From an uncultured Christensenellaceae bacterium (GTDB lineage Bacteria > Bacillota > Clostridia > Christensenellales > UBA3700): a stretch of DNA of 64,000 nucleotides. A program made the position numbers and the translations under genes. This document shows, one piece after another, positions 38,801-47,518 of the stretch. Where the stretch lies: positions 1 to 64,000 of the forward strand of contig CAJUOU010000002.1 in NCBI GenBank assembly GCA_910588545.1. Reading direction: 5' to 3'. Position 1 is the first letter of the stretch. The number at the start of each line of letters is the position of its first letter. Below the pieces are notes generated by a model that was not told the origin of the DNA, ran no database searches, and saw nothing but the letters and a program-made list of their open reading frames with translations.

Positions 38801-41800
38801 ATATTACCGATAACTTGCGATACGATTTGTGTTAAATCCACATCAAGTGCAACATCAGGCAATACAAAGTTCAAAATATTGAATGTAGACAAATTTAACA
38901 ACAATGTACCGTGCGTCTTGCTTACATTGTAAACAGGTTTACCGCTACCGTCAACACCTGTTTGTGTAGCACTGTATGGTTTTAGTCTTAAGTTTTTGTT
39001 GCCTTCGTATCTGTCGTCAAAATACATGATTTTAACAACACCGTTACCCTTTGGAGTAAGAGGATTTTGTGCCTTATTTTGAAGTGTAATCATAGCACGG
39101 CTAATAATTTGCTCGTATTCGCCATCGATTACGTTACCCGAAATATCCATCTTAGGTACGATAGCACTTTGAAGTTGAATCATAATATCGAATTTCAAAT
39201 CAAAGCCTTCGCTCGAGTAAATAGGAATACTAGGCAATCCTGTTTGAATACCCAAAATATTGCTGATATCATAAGTGCCTTTATCCAAGTGGATATTTAG
39301 GCTAAACTTGATATCCACGTCGTCAAGAGCTCTGTAAATAATACCATGTAGAACCTCTTGCAACATACCTTTATTGGATGTATCCGACAAATCGCTAATG
39401 TTGATAAACACTCCGTATTTATCCGGATTTTCCTTTATACCATCGGTTAGTGGTGTAATATCGATAACCAAATTAGGGCTACCCATTTTAAACTTATTAA
39501 TACCTAGGTCTAGGCTGATTGTCTTTTTATCTTGGTCTACGCCGTCAAATGCCTTAATGCTCAATTTGATACCATCGATTTTATTGATTTCCGCATCAAT
39601 GCTAATCTCAGGAAGTTCAAAACCTATATTAATATCAAGCAATTTGAACAACTCGTTTACCAATGCACTAGTTAGCTCTACTTTTAAAAGTCTGTCAACT
39701 TTTGTTGCATCTTTTGTATACAAGTCGTAAATGATAGAGTCATCATCTGCGGTAACTGTTCTTGTATTTCTGTCGTCAAGACCGAATGTTTGAGCACCTT
39801 GGTTTTCATTAGAGTTTAAGAACTCAGGAATTTTGAAATCGATAGCCAAGTCGTCTATCATGCTGAAAATCAAATCAGTCAAATCAATGCCGATAGCAAA
39901 GCTTGGAATACCAATTTTAATCATTTCAAACTCTGACATATCCGCATAAAGTGTACCATGAACGCTGTTGTCTTCCTTTGTAGCCGACATAACGTTCATT
40001 ACATTGTTTTGCTCGTATCTGTCATCCAAGTAATACAAACGAACAGTCATTCCGTCTTTAGGGAAAATCGGATTTCTTGTTACATTTGTAATACCGATAT
40101 ATGCACGTGTAATTATTTTCTTTGTTACATCTTTATTATCTTCTTTATATGTAACTTCGTCCATTTGAATTTGAATATTCAATTTCAAATGCATAATAAA
40201 CGCATCGCCAACCTCGATATTAACATTTGGTAGTCCTGTGTTAATACCAAAAATATTAGCGGCATTATATATACCTTTATCTATTTGTAATTTAGCCTCG
40301 AACTCTATATCCAAGTCGTCAACTGCATTATAAATAAAGTCTTTTAAATTACCTATATATGCTCTACCGTCGGTTGCAGCATCGATTTTGCTTAACAACT
40401 CATCACGGTGTCCGAAACCGTAACGGAAATTGTCAAGCTCTACCCTTGCGTGCAAAACGCTTTGCTCATCACCGCTAAGCGACTCGTCAAACACTGCTTT
40501 GTTCAAATCCAAATCTAAATAGCAAGAGCCTTTTGCAAGGTCGATACCAAGAGTAATCAAACCAAAATCTTTCATTGTTGCAAGTTCGTTTACATTTATG
40601 CCAAATTGATTGCATAATTTATGGAAGAACTCGTTTGTGATTTTAAGTTCGATTTTGCCGGTTTCCGCATCCCAATCGATATAGTCTTCAAAACCTATTG
40701 TATATCTAACAATATCCAATATAGTACCGAACGTTTTGCTTATATATGTTTTGCCATTGTCGTCATGGCCAACAGGAAGCACGATATCGCTCAAGCTATA
40801 TCCGTCTTTAAATTGAATATCGTTTACCGCTGCAAAAGTTTGAGTTCCGCCCTTTTCTTCTTTTGCAAACAAATCGTCCATCAGTCCTTCAACCAAACCT
40901 GTCAACTGACCGATAGCAGATGTAAGCCATTTACTTACCTCCGCACCTTCAACAACGATATTGCCCGGTCTTATATCTATATTTCCGCTCTCGGTTTTGA
41001 TAGCGTCGTCAAGATTAACATAAATCTTTTTGTCTTTTAAGTAAATACCTACCATAGGAACATCTTTATTGTCGCCATAAAGCTCTAACAAGAAAATACT
41101 CTTGTCATCCATTTGGTTAGGGTTTGCACTGTTTGGCTCTTCCTTTAAGCGGATATCTGCATCAAGCTTGATTGTCAAGCCTGCATTTGCAGATAACCTC
41201 AAACTATTTTCAGGCAAGAATTGTTTGCCCGCAAAAAAGTTGATAAGTTTGCCGACATCAACATTATTGACGTCAACAGTGATTGTGGTGTTAAATTGGA
41301 ACTTTAACAAACCGAAAGGTTGATAAGTAGCAATGTTATCGGGAATAATCTTGATAGCATCTGTAGTGCTGTAAACAACACCTGTACTCATGTGGAAATA
41401 TTCAGTTTGCCAATCATATACATGTAATTGCAAACCTTTGTTTCCGTTTACATCGGTATCCATAACAACCTTTTTATTTTCGATATCTGCCTCAACATAA
41501 ACATCGATGTTAGGGAACGCAAGCGTTGCCAAGAAATCGTCAATGCTGTAAGGTTTCATACCGCCGTTACCGTCAGGTATCATTAAGCCCATACCATATC
41601 CTGCCAACACACCGTCAATACTTGTACCGTCAAGTGCAGTAACGATAGTAGCGATTAATTGGTCAGGGTTGAACTTCAACGCAATGTGACCCGAACCTGT
41701 TGTAGTATTGTATGTAGTCATTTGATTGTCGATTTGGAAAATAAGCATTGCAACAATGCCAATCAACTCGTCTACACTACCTTTTAATCCTAGTCCCGGG

Positions 41801-42342
41801 ATAGAGCCCAAAATAGTATCTACAAGGTTTTGCAAACCGTCGATTTTCCTCAACTGTTCGATAATCCAATTAAAGTCAATGTCTTCCAAATACAAAGCAG
41901 TAGTACCTACTTTCATGTAGAATCTACCGTTATGTAAAAACAATTCGAAATTTTGACTTTGGTCGGCTCTTTCGTTTCCGTTTGCGTCGGTCGCAATAAC
42001 ACCCAAACCTAGTTCAACTTCACCCTCGTCATCCCCGGAGTCAGGTCTGAAATTGCCCTTTAAGTAAAATTTACGATAGTCCCAAATCGGATTTTCTACA
42101 CTACCAACATTGGTCTTGATTTCCGATTCGAAATCCATGCTCACAAAGTCCTCATCCATTTTGCCCATGCCTTTTAGCATAATAAGCAACAAGTCTCCTA
42201 CGCTCGGTGCGGATTCACCGGCTACAGGAGCCTCCGGAGTGACTATTTGAGAAGTTCTTTCCTTACATGCAACTAAAGTGACAGAAAACACTGCCAACAA
42301 TAGCACGACAAGCAAGCAAGACAAAAATCTCTTCTTCCTCAT
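32890..42342 (-). CDS. Giant repeat lipoprotein, about 3,150 residues
   Basis: The ATG at 42342 has GGGAGG upstream. MRKKRF, a hydrophobic core and VTLVAC (C26) make it a lipoprotein. Residues about 500-2,100 consist of four similar units of about 320 residues and a degenerate fifth. Each holds a LINELLK...DINIGF-like helix, an IYRALDDVDI block followed by KGTYDISNILG, an ISRA block with YYDDR or YFDDR, and THGTLLLNLS followed by LDVDLTQIV. The paired-aspartate codons lie at 40315, 39319, 38367 and 37400. The strands alternate hydrophobic and polar residues. The last 700 residues are Ig-like. No catalytic motif or known family is seen. It heads a two-gene operon with the giant surface protein. 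Confidence 0.8.
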   Translation of the reverse strand: MRKKRFLSCLLVVLLLAVFSVTLVACKERTSQIVTPEAPVAGESAPSVGDLLLIMLKGMGKMDEDFVSMDFESEIKTNVGSVENPIWDYRKFYLKGNFRPDSGDDEGEVELGLGVIATDANGNERADQSQNFELFLHNGRFYMKVGTTALYLEDIDFNWIIEQLRKIDGLQNLVDTILGSIPGLGLKGSVDELIGIVAMLIFQIDNQMTTYNTTTGSGHIALKFNPDQLIATIVTALDGTSIDGVLAGYGMGLMIPDGNGGMKPYSIDDFLATLAFPNIDVYVEADIENKKVVMDTDVNGNKGLQLHVYDWQTEYFHMSTGVVYSTTDAIKIIPDNIATYQPFGLLKFQFNTTITVDVNNVDVGKLINFFAGKQFLPENSLRLSANAGLTIKLDADIRLKEEPNSANPNQMDDKSIFLLELYGDNKDVPMVGIYLKDKKIYVNLDDAIKTESGNIDIRPGNIVVEGAEVSKWLTSAIGQLTGLVEGLMDDLFAKEEKGGTQTFAAVNDIQFKDGYSLSDIVLPVGHDDNGKTYISKTFGTILDIVRYTIGFEDYIDWDAETGKIELKITNEFFHKLCNQFGINVNELATMKDFGLITLGIDLAKGSCYLDLDLNKAVFDESLSGDEQSVLHARVELDNFRYGFGHRDELLSKIDAATDGRAYIGNLKDFIYNAVDDLDIEFEAKLQIDKGIYNAANIFGINTGLPNVNIEVGDAFIMHLKLNIQIQMDEVTYKEDNKDVTKKIITRAYIGITNVTRNPIFPKDGMTVRLYYLDDRYEQNNVMNVMSATKEDNSVHGTLYADMSEFEMIKIGIPSFAIGIDLTDLIFSMIDDLAIDFKIPEFLNSNENQGAQTFGLDDRNTRTVTADDDSIIYDLYTKDATKVDRLLKVELTSALVNELFKLLDINIGFELPEISIDAEINKIDGIKLSIKAFDGVDQDKKTISLDLGINKFKMGSPNLVIDITPLTDGIKENPDKYGVFINISDLSDTSNKGMLQEVLHGIIYRALDDVDIKFSLNIHLDKGTYDISNILGIQTGLPSIPIYSSEGFDLKFDIMIQLQSAIVPKMDISGNVIDGEYEQIISRAMITLQNKAQNPLTPKGNGVVKIMYFDDRYEGNKNLRLKPYSATQTGVDGSGKPVYNVSKTHGTLLLNLSTFNILNFVLPDVALDVDLTQIVSQVIGNISLSDVSFNNYSEADAASAVQNLFAAVADGDNQEEGTTFVKVALTTKLIEEVLRMVGVNLEFGLPNIDGGIIVDADNGISINIASKDGEKNVSAGIGMSKLHLGKQLTDDEIAPPADFDIKKFGIATALDLSTLLNTMIYRALDDVDLSFDLAFEITKGKYDVSKVLSLFGLSLGDEPINIEVSQEFILDLTLNIKIRWNDFIDAESKVNNASGITQARISLYNKTPNILFSHASETVPVLDVYYYDDRGPNNNTLPPLDAANGGQFAYGVNGKETHGSLFVNADKFEFAKLKVPNMVMDIDLTKLVKGLIDNLSTNLGAGTQSASIDSDISRYMSSLMAQQFGTVADAALPTEETGNYLQVHITMQLINELLQKFGVVFEVPDFLDSLNGNFTISQINGIKLYANINKPNDDGSVNSITLNLGIKHIKLGQTIEYISPPASFNDYREYYGTKVISDINSVIYRLLDDTNIQIKLQADVPQGRYNLAPILKMAGVKIDELFVEFTQAFNLDLTLNIQLQMDNVHKYDDNGNIVEGAYETILSRACIEIISGSENFLFEQGTVAKLLYFDWRLEANRNSSALGLKRPSYDETTGITNKTFGTLFADFSGLNIANITIPPVTMDIDLTQIIQSISSSIGGNINLGGGGNAAYSMADNGIGMVNDALNGPAAAPALGNYIKVVITTNLINAILEMLDVNLGEITLPNFTVDAAADADKGIAVVINLFTKDSDDNTDRTISATLALPMLHLGVKNEIEIPKDFTSSYYATDFSNIVKTLLKYGEINAKLNISANSSTINVQRLLNNILASSGMNLALPINVDLNDFSNELELSLKWNFDYDDARNTNIALELKCDDQMAMSLYMTRGNVYVDMSGLGLPKFSLVNSGLAAKITYLVGNALDGLLGALVNSGTSNLQNAVATANNMSVEQMNSELFRMARDGEIEGEEDKPFEILDYVTLLLKGLSMSDGVFNIDISAEMMRTILKELDINIAENITVKASLDLKHGIIELYLTFAEISMAAKLEVRNIGGVEDLTINVTDSAYVELDMSSGAIFVNSLLDNLDPGIWIDLISKNYSFNDYFRYTKITMEKVPIEGMSLPYTTGGWANGGSILIKLLRMDGNGSSDAISGGVPALYIILDINSNKLWIRATKDLLPIDIDLLGISVHADTMVNIAIDFNIKKMLSDLIGPIINDINKVDTVGFEDALNGFSIDSLLKGINVKIYGVRNIKINVELNHNVINEFVPKLVNGFNGMFIQLDPSKGNSYTVSGINYNNKQNTDFLNNFWDNLIYPVVEVAVKDAGFGGVMGLVNGAINSSGAKNNVLNLVSRLLPMPEFTELNANVYIVNGKLDNIQLVGYDMTMNGDYRNRLELRIFNDMSSQAFFGNMDALDLNNVVRQAPYIHFDMAVDSESNFINKFTDYAYVPNKNTMYYDTAMENKPFVVQKNNVIWAVTYYDENGFDMNENALNNAFTKTDMSAFKANGRYKPGYYIATETASTVKGTFTNQVRIVIEDNTAFIRENDTYVENIEIRSGQTLPTSITLTNDRLDKSIYIRNVEGAMNKFEFKDENGNNSAPQTSIDGVTHENAKVKINLSSGSPIYKTTQVKWHDAKLELVEKDPIEISIFDYKDFFNNYYKAEKMFVITSDRRRIYQDVQSISISQGYEALFNLDSNGNIASLANESKWMSETGFRTQLTIVLKNAHAQQMPLTREVIVKPRIVDFVRFDSKDTIVMDTVQTQSDLPKSVRVYFKNGDMETYSIPYDRWDFSNVVNTEATGASAKTMTFGKKGVYDNVAFRFDQDYGYPDGFEMNKVEGVTIAINEAVIKYAKVGPDNGERYCEISYEDFANKKFNDLDLRLISSDGRVTDYVDRITYTIGYRHSETEEFKENNAENRRYIQSLPLEEAVKYQPVTAVANNYEIIDRGITLGDKGGRARVTVRLLYMQSDANDEHPILDNSRVVETYLYFQVAAPIVKVD

Positions 42343-42394
42343 ATTTCCTCCCAAATGCACAGTCGCCTGCGCAATAGTCTTATTAACTAAATAA

Positions 42395-42428
42395 ATTATA
42401 TAAATGCGACCTTAAACCAACCTTAAAC
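42395..42428 (-). promoter_or_regulatory. Promoter of giant operon with tandem 11-bp repeats
   Basis: On the minus strand a TATAAT (42395-42400) has no good -35 box. Instead two adjacent 11-bp repeats, GTTTAAGGTTG (42418-42428) and GTTTAAGGTCG (42407-42417), cover the -35 region. A weaker third copy lies at 42429-42439. This arrangement resembles sites for OmpR/PhoP-type response regulators that replace the -35 contact. Confidence 0.55.
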
Positions 42429-42439
42429 GTTCCCTAAAT

Positions 42440-42962
42440 TTACAAACACTTTACGTGCAGTTTTCTTTTTATACAATAGATAGCCTGTTACTTTCTAGCA
42501 AGAAAAAATATTAGCAAGTTTTTTTCTATTAAAAAGAGCTCCCGTAGCTAAAAATAATTAATGAAATTTATCTAAAAATTTGTTTAAAATTTAATCTTTA
42601 AACTAGTAATCATTATCACTTTATTATAGATTTTCCGCCTCGAATTTTGATATTTTTTATAGTCGATTTTTTGGATTTTACAATAAAAAATCATCAAAAA
42701 AAATGGTCGTTTTTAGCATAAAAAACACAAAAAATTTGTATCGAAAAATGCAAAAAAGTAGCTTAAAAGTGTAAATAAACAGTGGCAAAATTGTAAAAAA
42801 GAACAGCAAAAAAAGCTATCATTTTTTTGACAAATACAGCTTAAATTTTTCATTTTTTTTCGTCATACCCCCTGTTAAACTATGATTGATTTTATCAATA
42901 TGAAATTAACTTTTTTACTATTTTATAAGCGTTTTTGACTGCTGTATTTTTGTATCAAATCG
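42440..42962. other. AT-rich gap between giant operon and next gene
   Basis: This is about 520 bases of AT-rich, T- and A-run sequence. No ORF, RNA or strong hairpin is supported. Confidence 0.5.
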
Positions 42963-42991
42963 TTTACAAATGGCGTTTTTTGTGTTATAAT
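42963..42991 (+). promoter_or_regulatory. Promoter of membrane protein / DUF1624 pair
   Basis: TTTACA (42963-42968), a 17-base spacer and TATAAT (42986-42991) lie about 30 bases before the start codon at 43023. Confidence 0.75.
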
Positions 42992-43022
42992 ATGCTTAAA
43001 TAAGCTATACAAAGGTATAAAT

Positions 43023-43646
43023 ATGCGCATTTTAGGATTGACGGCAATTTTCGCTTGGATAATCAAGGCGGTTATAAAAATCGCCAAAATTCTTTTGCAC
43101 ATTATTGCGTATATGCTTTTGTATTTCGGCCTATGGATTCCTGCAATTTATATGATTATTTGCGGTATACTTATGCTTACAGGCGGGCTTAATATAAGTG
43201 TGCTTGATACTAACACAATTTTGTTTTATATCGGATTAGCCTTAACTTTGATAGGAAGTTTAATAATCTCGATTAGAAATTTGATTGTAAAACCTATAAA
43301 ACAAATTATGGAGAGTGAAAAAGCAAAGCGTGAACTTCAACAAAGAAAAGATGCGGATAAAAGGCAAAAAATGTACGAAAAAAAGCCCGTAAAATACTTT
43401 AAAAAGTACGAAGGCGGTATGCCACACAAAAGTCATCCTTATTACGACCCTAACATTAGCAGAAAAGGTTTTATTCCGCCAAAAGTTTACCGCTCGAACA
43501 ACAATCCGTCCATTATAATTCACGAATATCACAATCATTTTAAGGTATTTCAGGAATATACAAACGGGGATTTTAAACTTATTGACGTAAAGGAAAAACC
43601 ATTAAACTACGAAAAGGACGACAAACGTTATGGAAAAAGAAAATAA
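43023..43646 (+). CDS. Membrane protein of unknown function
   Basis: The protein has 207 residues. The first half has three hydrophobic segments (about 5-25, 27-55 and 64-87). A basic, coiled-coil-prone stretch follows (KAKRELQQRKDADKRQKMYEKK, given here only as a region at about 100-121), then a polar tail rich in tyrosine and histidine, probably in the cytoplasm. No family is recognised. The start ATG has AAAGG upstream and a good promoter. It overlaps the next gene by 17 bases, so the two are translationally linked and may work together in the membrane. Confidence 0.7.
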   Translation: MRILGLTAIFAWIIKAVIKIAKILLHIIAYMLLYFGLWIPAIYMIICGILMLTGGLNISVLDTNTILFYIGLALTLIGSLIISIRNLIVKPIKQIMESEKAKRELQQRKDADKRQKMYEKKPVKYFKKYEGGMPHKSHPYYDPNISRKGFIPPKVYRSNNNPSIIIHEYHNHFKVFQEYTNGDFKLIDVKEKPLNYEKDDKRYGKRK

Positions 43647-44484
43647 TAGTGCTCTAACAATCGCAAAGCCACTATCAAAACGCAAGTTATCAAAAGGTAA
43701 AAACCGAATTTGGGAACTTGATTTTATTCGCGGTATTTGCGTTTTGCTTATGATTTGGGACCATTTTATGTTCAATATATCCGAAATTTTCGGGGAAGCT
43801 TGGGCTACCGCCAATCCTATTCATAATGGTATTTTAGATTTTGCTTATAATTACGAAAGCGGTATGCTAAGGGAGATATTTCATCCTATTATATTTTGCC
43901 TTTTTTTCATACTTTGCGGTATTTCCTGCAACCTATCAAGGAGCAATTTAAAACGCGGAATCGAGGCTTTATTTTTAGCATTCGGCATAACAGTAGTAAC
44001 ATCCTTGTTTGATATGTCCATTACTTTCGGCGTATTACACATGTTGGCTTTTTCCATTTTGATTTACTACATCATCTCAAAAGTTTGTATGGATAACAAC
44101 CGATTGATAAGTATGGTATGTTTGATTGCAGGGGTAGTAATTATAGTTGTAACGCAAGTTTATACCGCAAACCCGCCGAAAAACGTAAATCCCGACTTAG
44201 GGTTTATCGCAACATATTTTGGCGGCTATCAATCAGCAGACTATTTCCCTATACTGCCTAATTTGGGATATGTTCTTCTTGGTGCAAGTGTAGGTAGTTT
44301 TGTTTATGCGGAACGGAAATCCGTACTTCCTATGCTTGACAAATACGGTTGGTACAAACCCGTAAGTTTTTGGGGTAACAAAGCTTTGGCAGTATATATT
44401 TTGCACCAACCTATTATAATTGTTTTGCTATCGCTAATAAGCTATTTGTTTATTACTCCGGGAAATTTCGTTTTTCCATTTTAA
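43630..44484 (+). CDS. DUF1624 acyltransferase-like membrane protein
   Basis: This 284-residue protein has about seven membrane spans. It begins WELDFIRGICVLLMIWDHFMF, the hallmark of the DUF1624 / heparan-alpha-glucosaminide N-acetyltransferase-like family. FFILCGISCNLSRSNLKRG, FGVLHMLAFSILIYY and the C-terminal WGNKALAVYILHQP are also typical. Related enzymes move acyl groups across or along the membrane onto sugars; the donor and acceptor here are unknown. It overlaps the preceding membrane protein gene by 17 bases and shares its promoter. It may modify a cell-envelope glycan, which is an inference from the family. Confidence 0.82.
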   Translation: MEKENNSALTIAKPLSKRKLSKGKNRIWELDFIRGICVLLMIWDHFMFNISEIFGEAWATANPIHNGILDFAYNYESGMLREIFHPIIFCLFFILCGISCNLSRSNLKRGIEALFLAFGITVVTSLFDMSITFGVLHMLAFSILIYYIISKVCMDNNRLISMVCLIAGVVIIVVTQVYTANPPKNVNPDLGFIATYFGGYQSADYFPILPNLGYVLLGASVGSFVYAERKSVLPMLDKYGWYKPVSFWGNKALAVYILHQPIIIVLLSLISYLFITPGNFVFPF

Positions 44485-44522
44485 TTTATCGTAAAACAAC
44501 TTGAAATCAGCTGTTTTTATCG

Positions 44523-44539
44523 TTTAATACCGATTTTCG
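44523..44539 (+). repeat. Dispersed TTAATACCGATTTTC motif, copy 2
   Basis: It lies about 40 bases after the DUF1624 gene stop. It shares TTTAATACCGATTTTC with the copy at 4665 and extends by a G, as does the copy at 53704. Confidence 0.45.
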
Positions 44540-44629
44540 CACGGTTTTTATGCAGATTAATATATTTGTATAGTTTTATGAATTTATTTAAAACACAAAA
44601 ATTTGCTTGTAAAATTTATCTATAACAAC

Positions 44630-44665
44630 AAAATAGCTCCCGTTGATGCGGGAGTTATTTTTGTT
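44630..44665. terminator. Terminator between convergent genes
   Basis: A CTCCCG / CGGGAG stem with a 6-base loop has TTATTTTTG after it on the plus strand and CTATTTTG on the minus strand. It can end both the DUF1624 operon and glgP. Confidence 0.75.
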
Positions 44666-44696
44666 TTATATCCTAAAAATTATATCAATTTTTTTA

Positions 44697-47213
44697 TTAT
44701 TTGCTCTTTTTCGCAGGAGCTTTTTTTGTTGTTGCCTTTGGTTTTTCAGTTGCTGGTTGACTTACTTCTGCCACAGTTTTTGTTGCCGCTTTAGCAGCTT
44801 TTGCCTTTTTAACCTTTACAGGAGACAAAGCCCAAATCCTATCAGCATACTCTTGGATAGACCTGTCAGAGGAGAAGAAACCGCTTTTTGCAACATTTAC
44901 AAGTGACATTCTGTTCCAACGTTCAACATCTCCGTAAGCTTTGTCAAGTGCATCTTGAGCATCCACATAGCTTTGGAAATCTGCCAAGCACATATAAGGG
45001 TCTTTGGTTGTTAAAATGTGAGCAATTTCGTTAAATTTAACACCGGCAATGCCCTCGTTAAGCATATCTATTACGCGTTTGATACGATAGTTTTCGTTAT
45101 AGTATCTAGATGGATAGTAACCCTCTTTGTACATTTTGGATACTTCCTCTTCCCTCAAACCAAAGATAAAGATATTTTCGTCGCCGACATTCTCGTGAAT
45201 CTCAACGTTTGCACCATCCATTGTACCCATAGTAACAGCACCGTTTATCATAAACTTCATGTTACCTGTACCGGATGCCTCCTTACCTGCGATAGAAATT
45301 TGTTCGCTTACATCAGATGCAGGCATAACGATTTCCGCTAAGCTTACGCGATAGTTCTCCAAGAATACAACTTTGATTTTACCTTTTATATCTGGGTCAT
45401 TGTTAATTTGCTCGCCAAGCATACAAATCAAACGAATGATAGATTTTGCGGTATAGTAGCTAGGAGCTGCTTTTGCACCGAAAATGAATGTTCTAGGATG
45501 TATATCCAAATCCGGATTTTCCTTTAGTCTCAAGTACAAATCGATAATGTGCATGCAATTTAAAAGCTGTCTCTTATACTCGTGCAATCTTTTAACCTGT
45601 ACATCGAAAATACTATCTACATTGACATCAATGCCATTGTTTTCCTTGATATATTTAGCAAGTCTTTCCTTATTTTCTCTCTTGATTTTAGCAAACTCGC
45701 CAAGAACTTTTTTGTCACCTTTAAATTTTATCAAATCTGCAAGTTTATTGCAATCTTTCAAAAAGTCATCGCCAATCAAACTGCAAATATAAGCTGTCAA
45801 TTTAGGGTTGGAAAGTGCAAGCCAACGTCTGTAAGTAATACCGTTTGTTACGTTTGTAAACTTTTTAGGTTGCATATTGTAGTAATCGTGGAAAACATCT
45901 TGCTTTAACAAATCACTGTGCAAAGCACTTACACCATTGATTGTGTGTGATGCAGCTAAGCACAAATTAGCCATTCTTACTTGACCGTTTTGCAAAATTG
46001 CATTATTTGCCACTCTGTTCCAATCATTAGGATAAAAATCCCACAAATCAGCACAAAATCTCTTGTTGATTTCTTGCACGATTTGATGAACACGTGGAAG
46101 CAACATAGCAAACAAACTTTCAGGCCATTTTTCCAAAGCTTCTGCCATAACAGTATGATTAGTATAGCTCATTGTACCGCAAACTATCTTCCAAGCATCA
46201 TCCCAACTGTAACCGTATACGTCAAGCAATATTCTCATAAGCTCAGGTATGCACAATGTAGGGTGTGTATCATTGATATGGATAGAAACTTTGTCCGCAA
46301 AGTTATCCAAAGTACCGTAATCTGCCAAATGCTTTTTAATAATTGATTGGATAGATGCCGATACAAAGAAATATTGTTGTTTTAATCTTAATGACTTACC
46401 CTCGATATGGTCATCTGCAGGATACAAAACTTTGCTTATGGACTCTGCAAGAGATTTATTGTACAAAGCTTTGATATAATCGCCTCGTGAAAATGCTTGA
46501 ATATCAAAATCCATAGATGCTTTTGCATCCCAAAGTCTTAGTGTATTTACGGCATCTGTATGATAACCGCTTACATTCATATCATAAGGAACTGCAAGGA
46601 TAGTATCCGCATTTTTGATTTCCACAACCATGCGGTTATCGTTCCAATGTTGAACTACTTCTCCACCGAAAGTTACAGGGAAAGTATCCTCCTCACGAGG
46701 TGCTAGCCATACCGCACCATCTTTTAGCCACTCGTCAGGCAATTCCATTTGCCAACCGTCAGCCATTTTTTGTTTAAAAATACCAAACTCGTATTTAATT
46801 GAAAAACCGCTTGCAGGATAACTCAAATTAGTAAGTGACTCCATATACGCTGCAGCCAATCTACCCAAACCGCCGTTACCAAGACCTGCATCCGGCTCGA
46901 TTTCGCACAATTCGTCAACACTGCAACCGTATTTTTGGCATGTCTTTTCCACAATATCGCTAATACCAAGATTAAACAAATGATTTTTTAAAGATTTTCC
47001 TAGCAAAAACTCCATTGACATATAATAAACATGCTTTGCATTTTGCTCCGCGCATGCCTTTTTGAAAGTTAATCTTTTTTCGGTTAAAATATCTTTAACC
47101 GCACTTGCAATAATCTTATAAAGTTGATTGTGATTGCAATCTTCGATTTTTCTACCAAACATCACGGTAGCCAAACTTTCAACTTTTTTCTCGAATTCTT
47201 CTGTTGTTATCAT
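44697..47213 (-). CDS. glgP: Glycogen phosphorylase
   Basis: The enzyme releases glucose 1-phosphate from glycogen chain ends using phosphate and pyridoxal phosphate. The 838-residue protein has YMSMEFLLGKSLKNHL, EPDAGLGNGGLGRLAACY-like EPDAGLGNGGLGRLAAAY, HINDTHP and the cofactor-lysine region ASGTGNMKFMINGA. The start at 47213 is chosen for the AAGGAG just upstream; the ORF extends further but without a site. The last 40 residues are an odd lysine/alanine tail (TTKKAPAKKSK at the end) not usual in the family, and GlgA carries a similar extension at its N-terminus. A promoter of its own is likely at 47360-47388. Confidence 0.95.
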   Translation of the reverse strand: MITTEEFEKKVESLATVMFGRKIEDCNHNQLYKIIASAVKDILTEKRLTFKKACAEQNAKHVYYMSMEFLLGKSLKNHLFNLGISDIVEKTCQKYGCSVDELCEIEPDAGLGNGGLGRLAAAYMESLTNLSYPASGFSIKYEFGIFKQKMADGWQMELPDEWLKDGAVWLAPREEDTFPVTFGGEVVQHWNDNRMVVEIKNADTILAVPYDMNVSGYHTDAVNTLRLWDAKASMDFDIQAFSRGDYIKALYNKSLAESISKVLYPADDHIEGKSLRLKQQYFFVSASIQSIIKKHLADYGTLDNFADKVSIHINDTHPTLCIPELMRILLDVYGYSWDDAWKIVCGTMSYTNHTVMAEALEKWPESLFAMLLPRVHQIVQEINKRFCADLWDFYPNDWNRVANNAILQNGQVRMANLCLAASHTINGVSALHSDLLKQDVFHDYYNMQPKKFTNVTNGITYRRWLALSNPKLTAYICSLIGDDFLKDCNKLADLIKFKGDKKVLGEFAKIKRENKERLAKYIKENNGIDVNVDSIFDVQVKRLHEYKRQLLNCMHIIDLYLRLKENPDLDIHPRTFIFGAKAAPSYYTAKSIIRLICMLGEQINNDPDIKGKIKVVFLENYRVSLAEIVMPASDVSEQISIAGKEASGTGNMKFMINGAVTMGTMDGANVEIHENVGDENIFIFGLREEEVSKMYKEGYYPSRYYNENYRIKRVIDMLNEGIAGVKFNEIAHILTTKDPYMCLADFQSYVDAQDALDKAYGDVERWNRMSLVNVAKSGFFSSDRSIQEYADRIWALSPVKVKKAKAAKAATKTVAEVSQPATEKPKATTKKAPAKKSK

Positions 47214-47359
47214 ATTACTCCTTAACAAATCGCAAGGAAAACTGCCACGAGCTTTCCAAGCGATGTTTAAAAATTTATTAACTATTTTATTCAAGCAATT
47301 AGCACCACTAATCTTTAATATCCGCATATTAAAGTATGATTGCTGCCACTTACTTTTTA

Positions 47360-47388
47360 ATTATATGTCAAATTGCGATTTTAAGCAA
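47360..47388 (-). promoter_or_regulatory. Likely separate promoter of glgP
   Basis: The minus strand has TTGCTT (47383-47388), a 17-base spacer and TATAAT (47360-47365) in the 305-base gap between glgA and glgP, about 150 bases before the glgP ATG. This would allow breakdown and synthesis genes to be expressed separately. Confidence 0.55.
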
Positions 47389-47518
47389 CAATTTGCATAG
47401 GCAATTTGTTTTATTTTACAATGAGTTTACATTATAAATTTATATAAAACTAAAAATTACTCTATTTTTGTCCTAATAAACAACACAATATTGACTAAAA
47501 ATTTATCAATTTACAATA

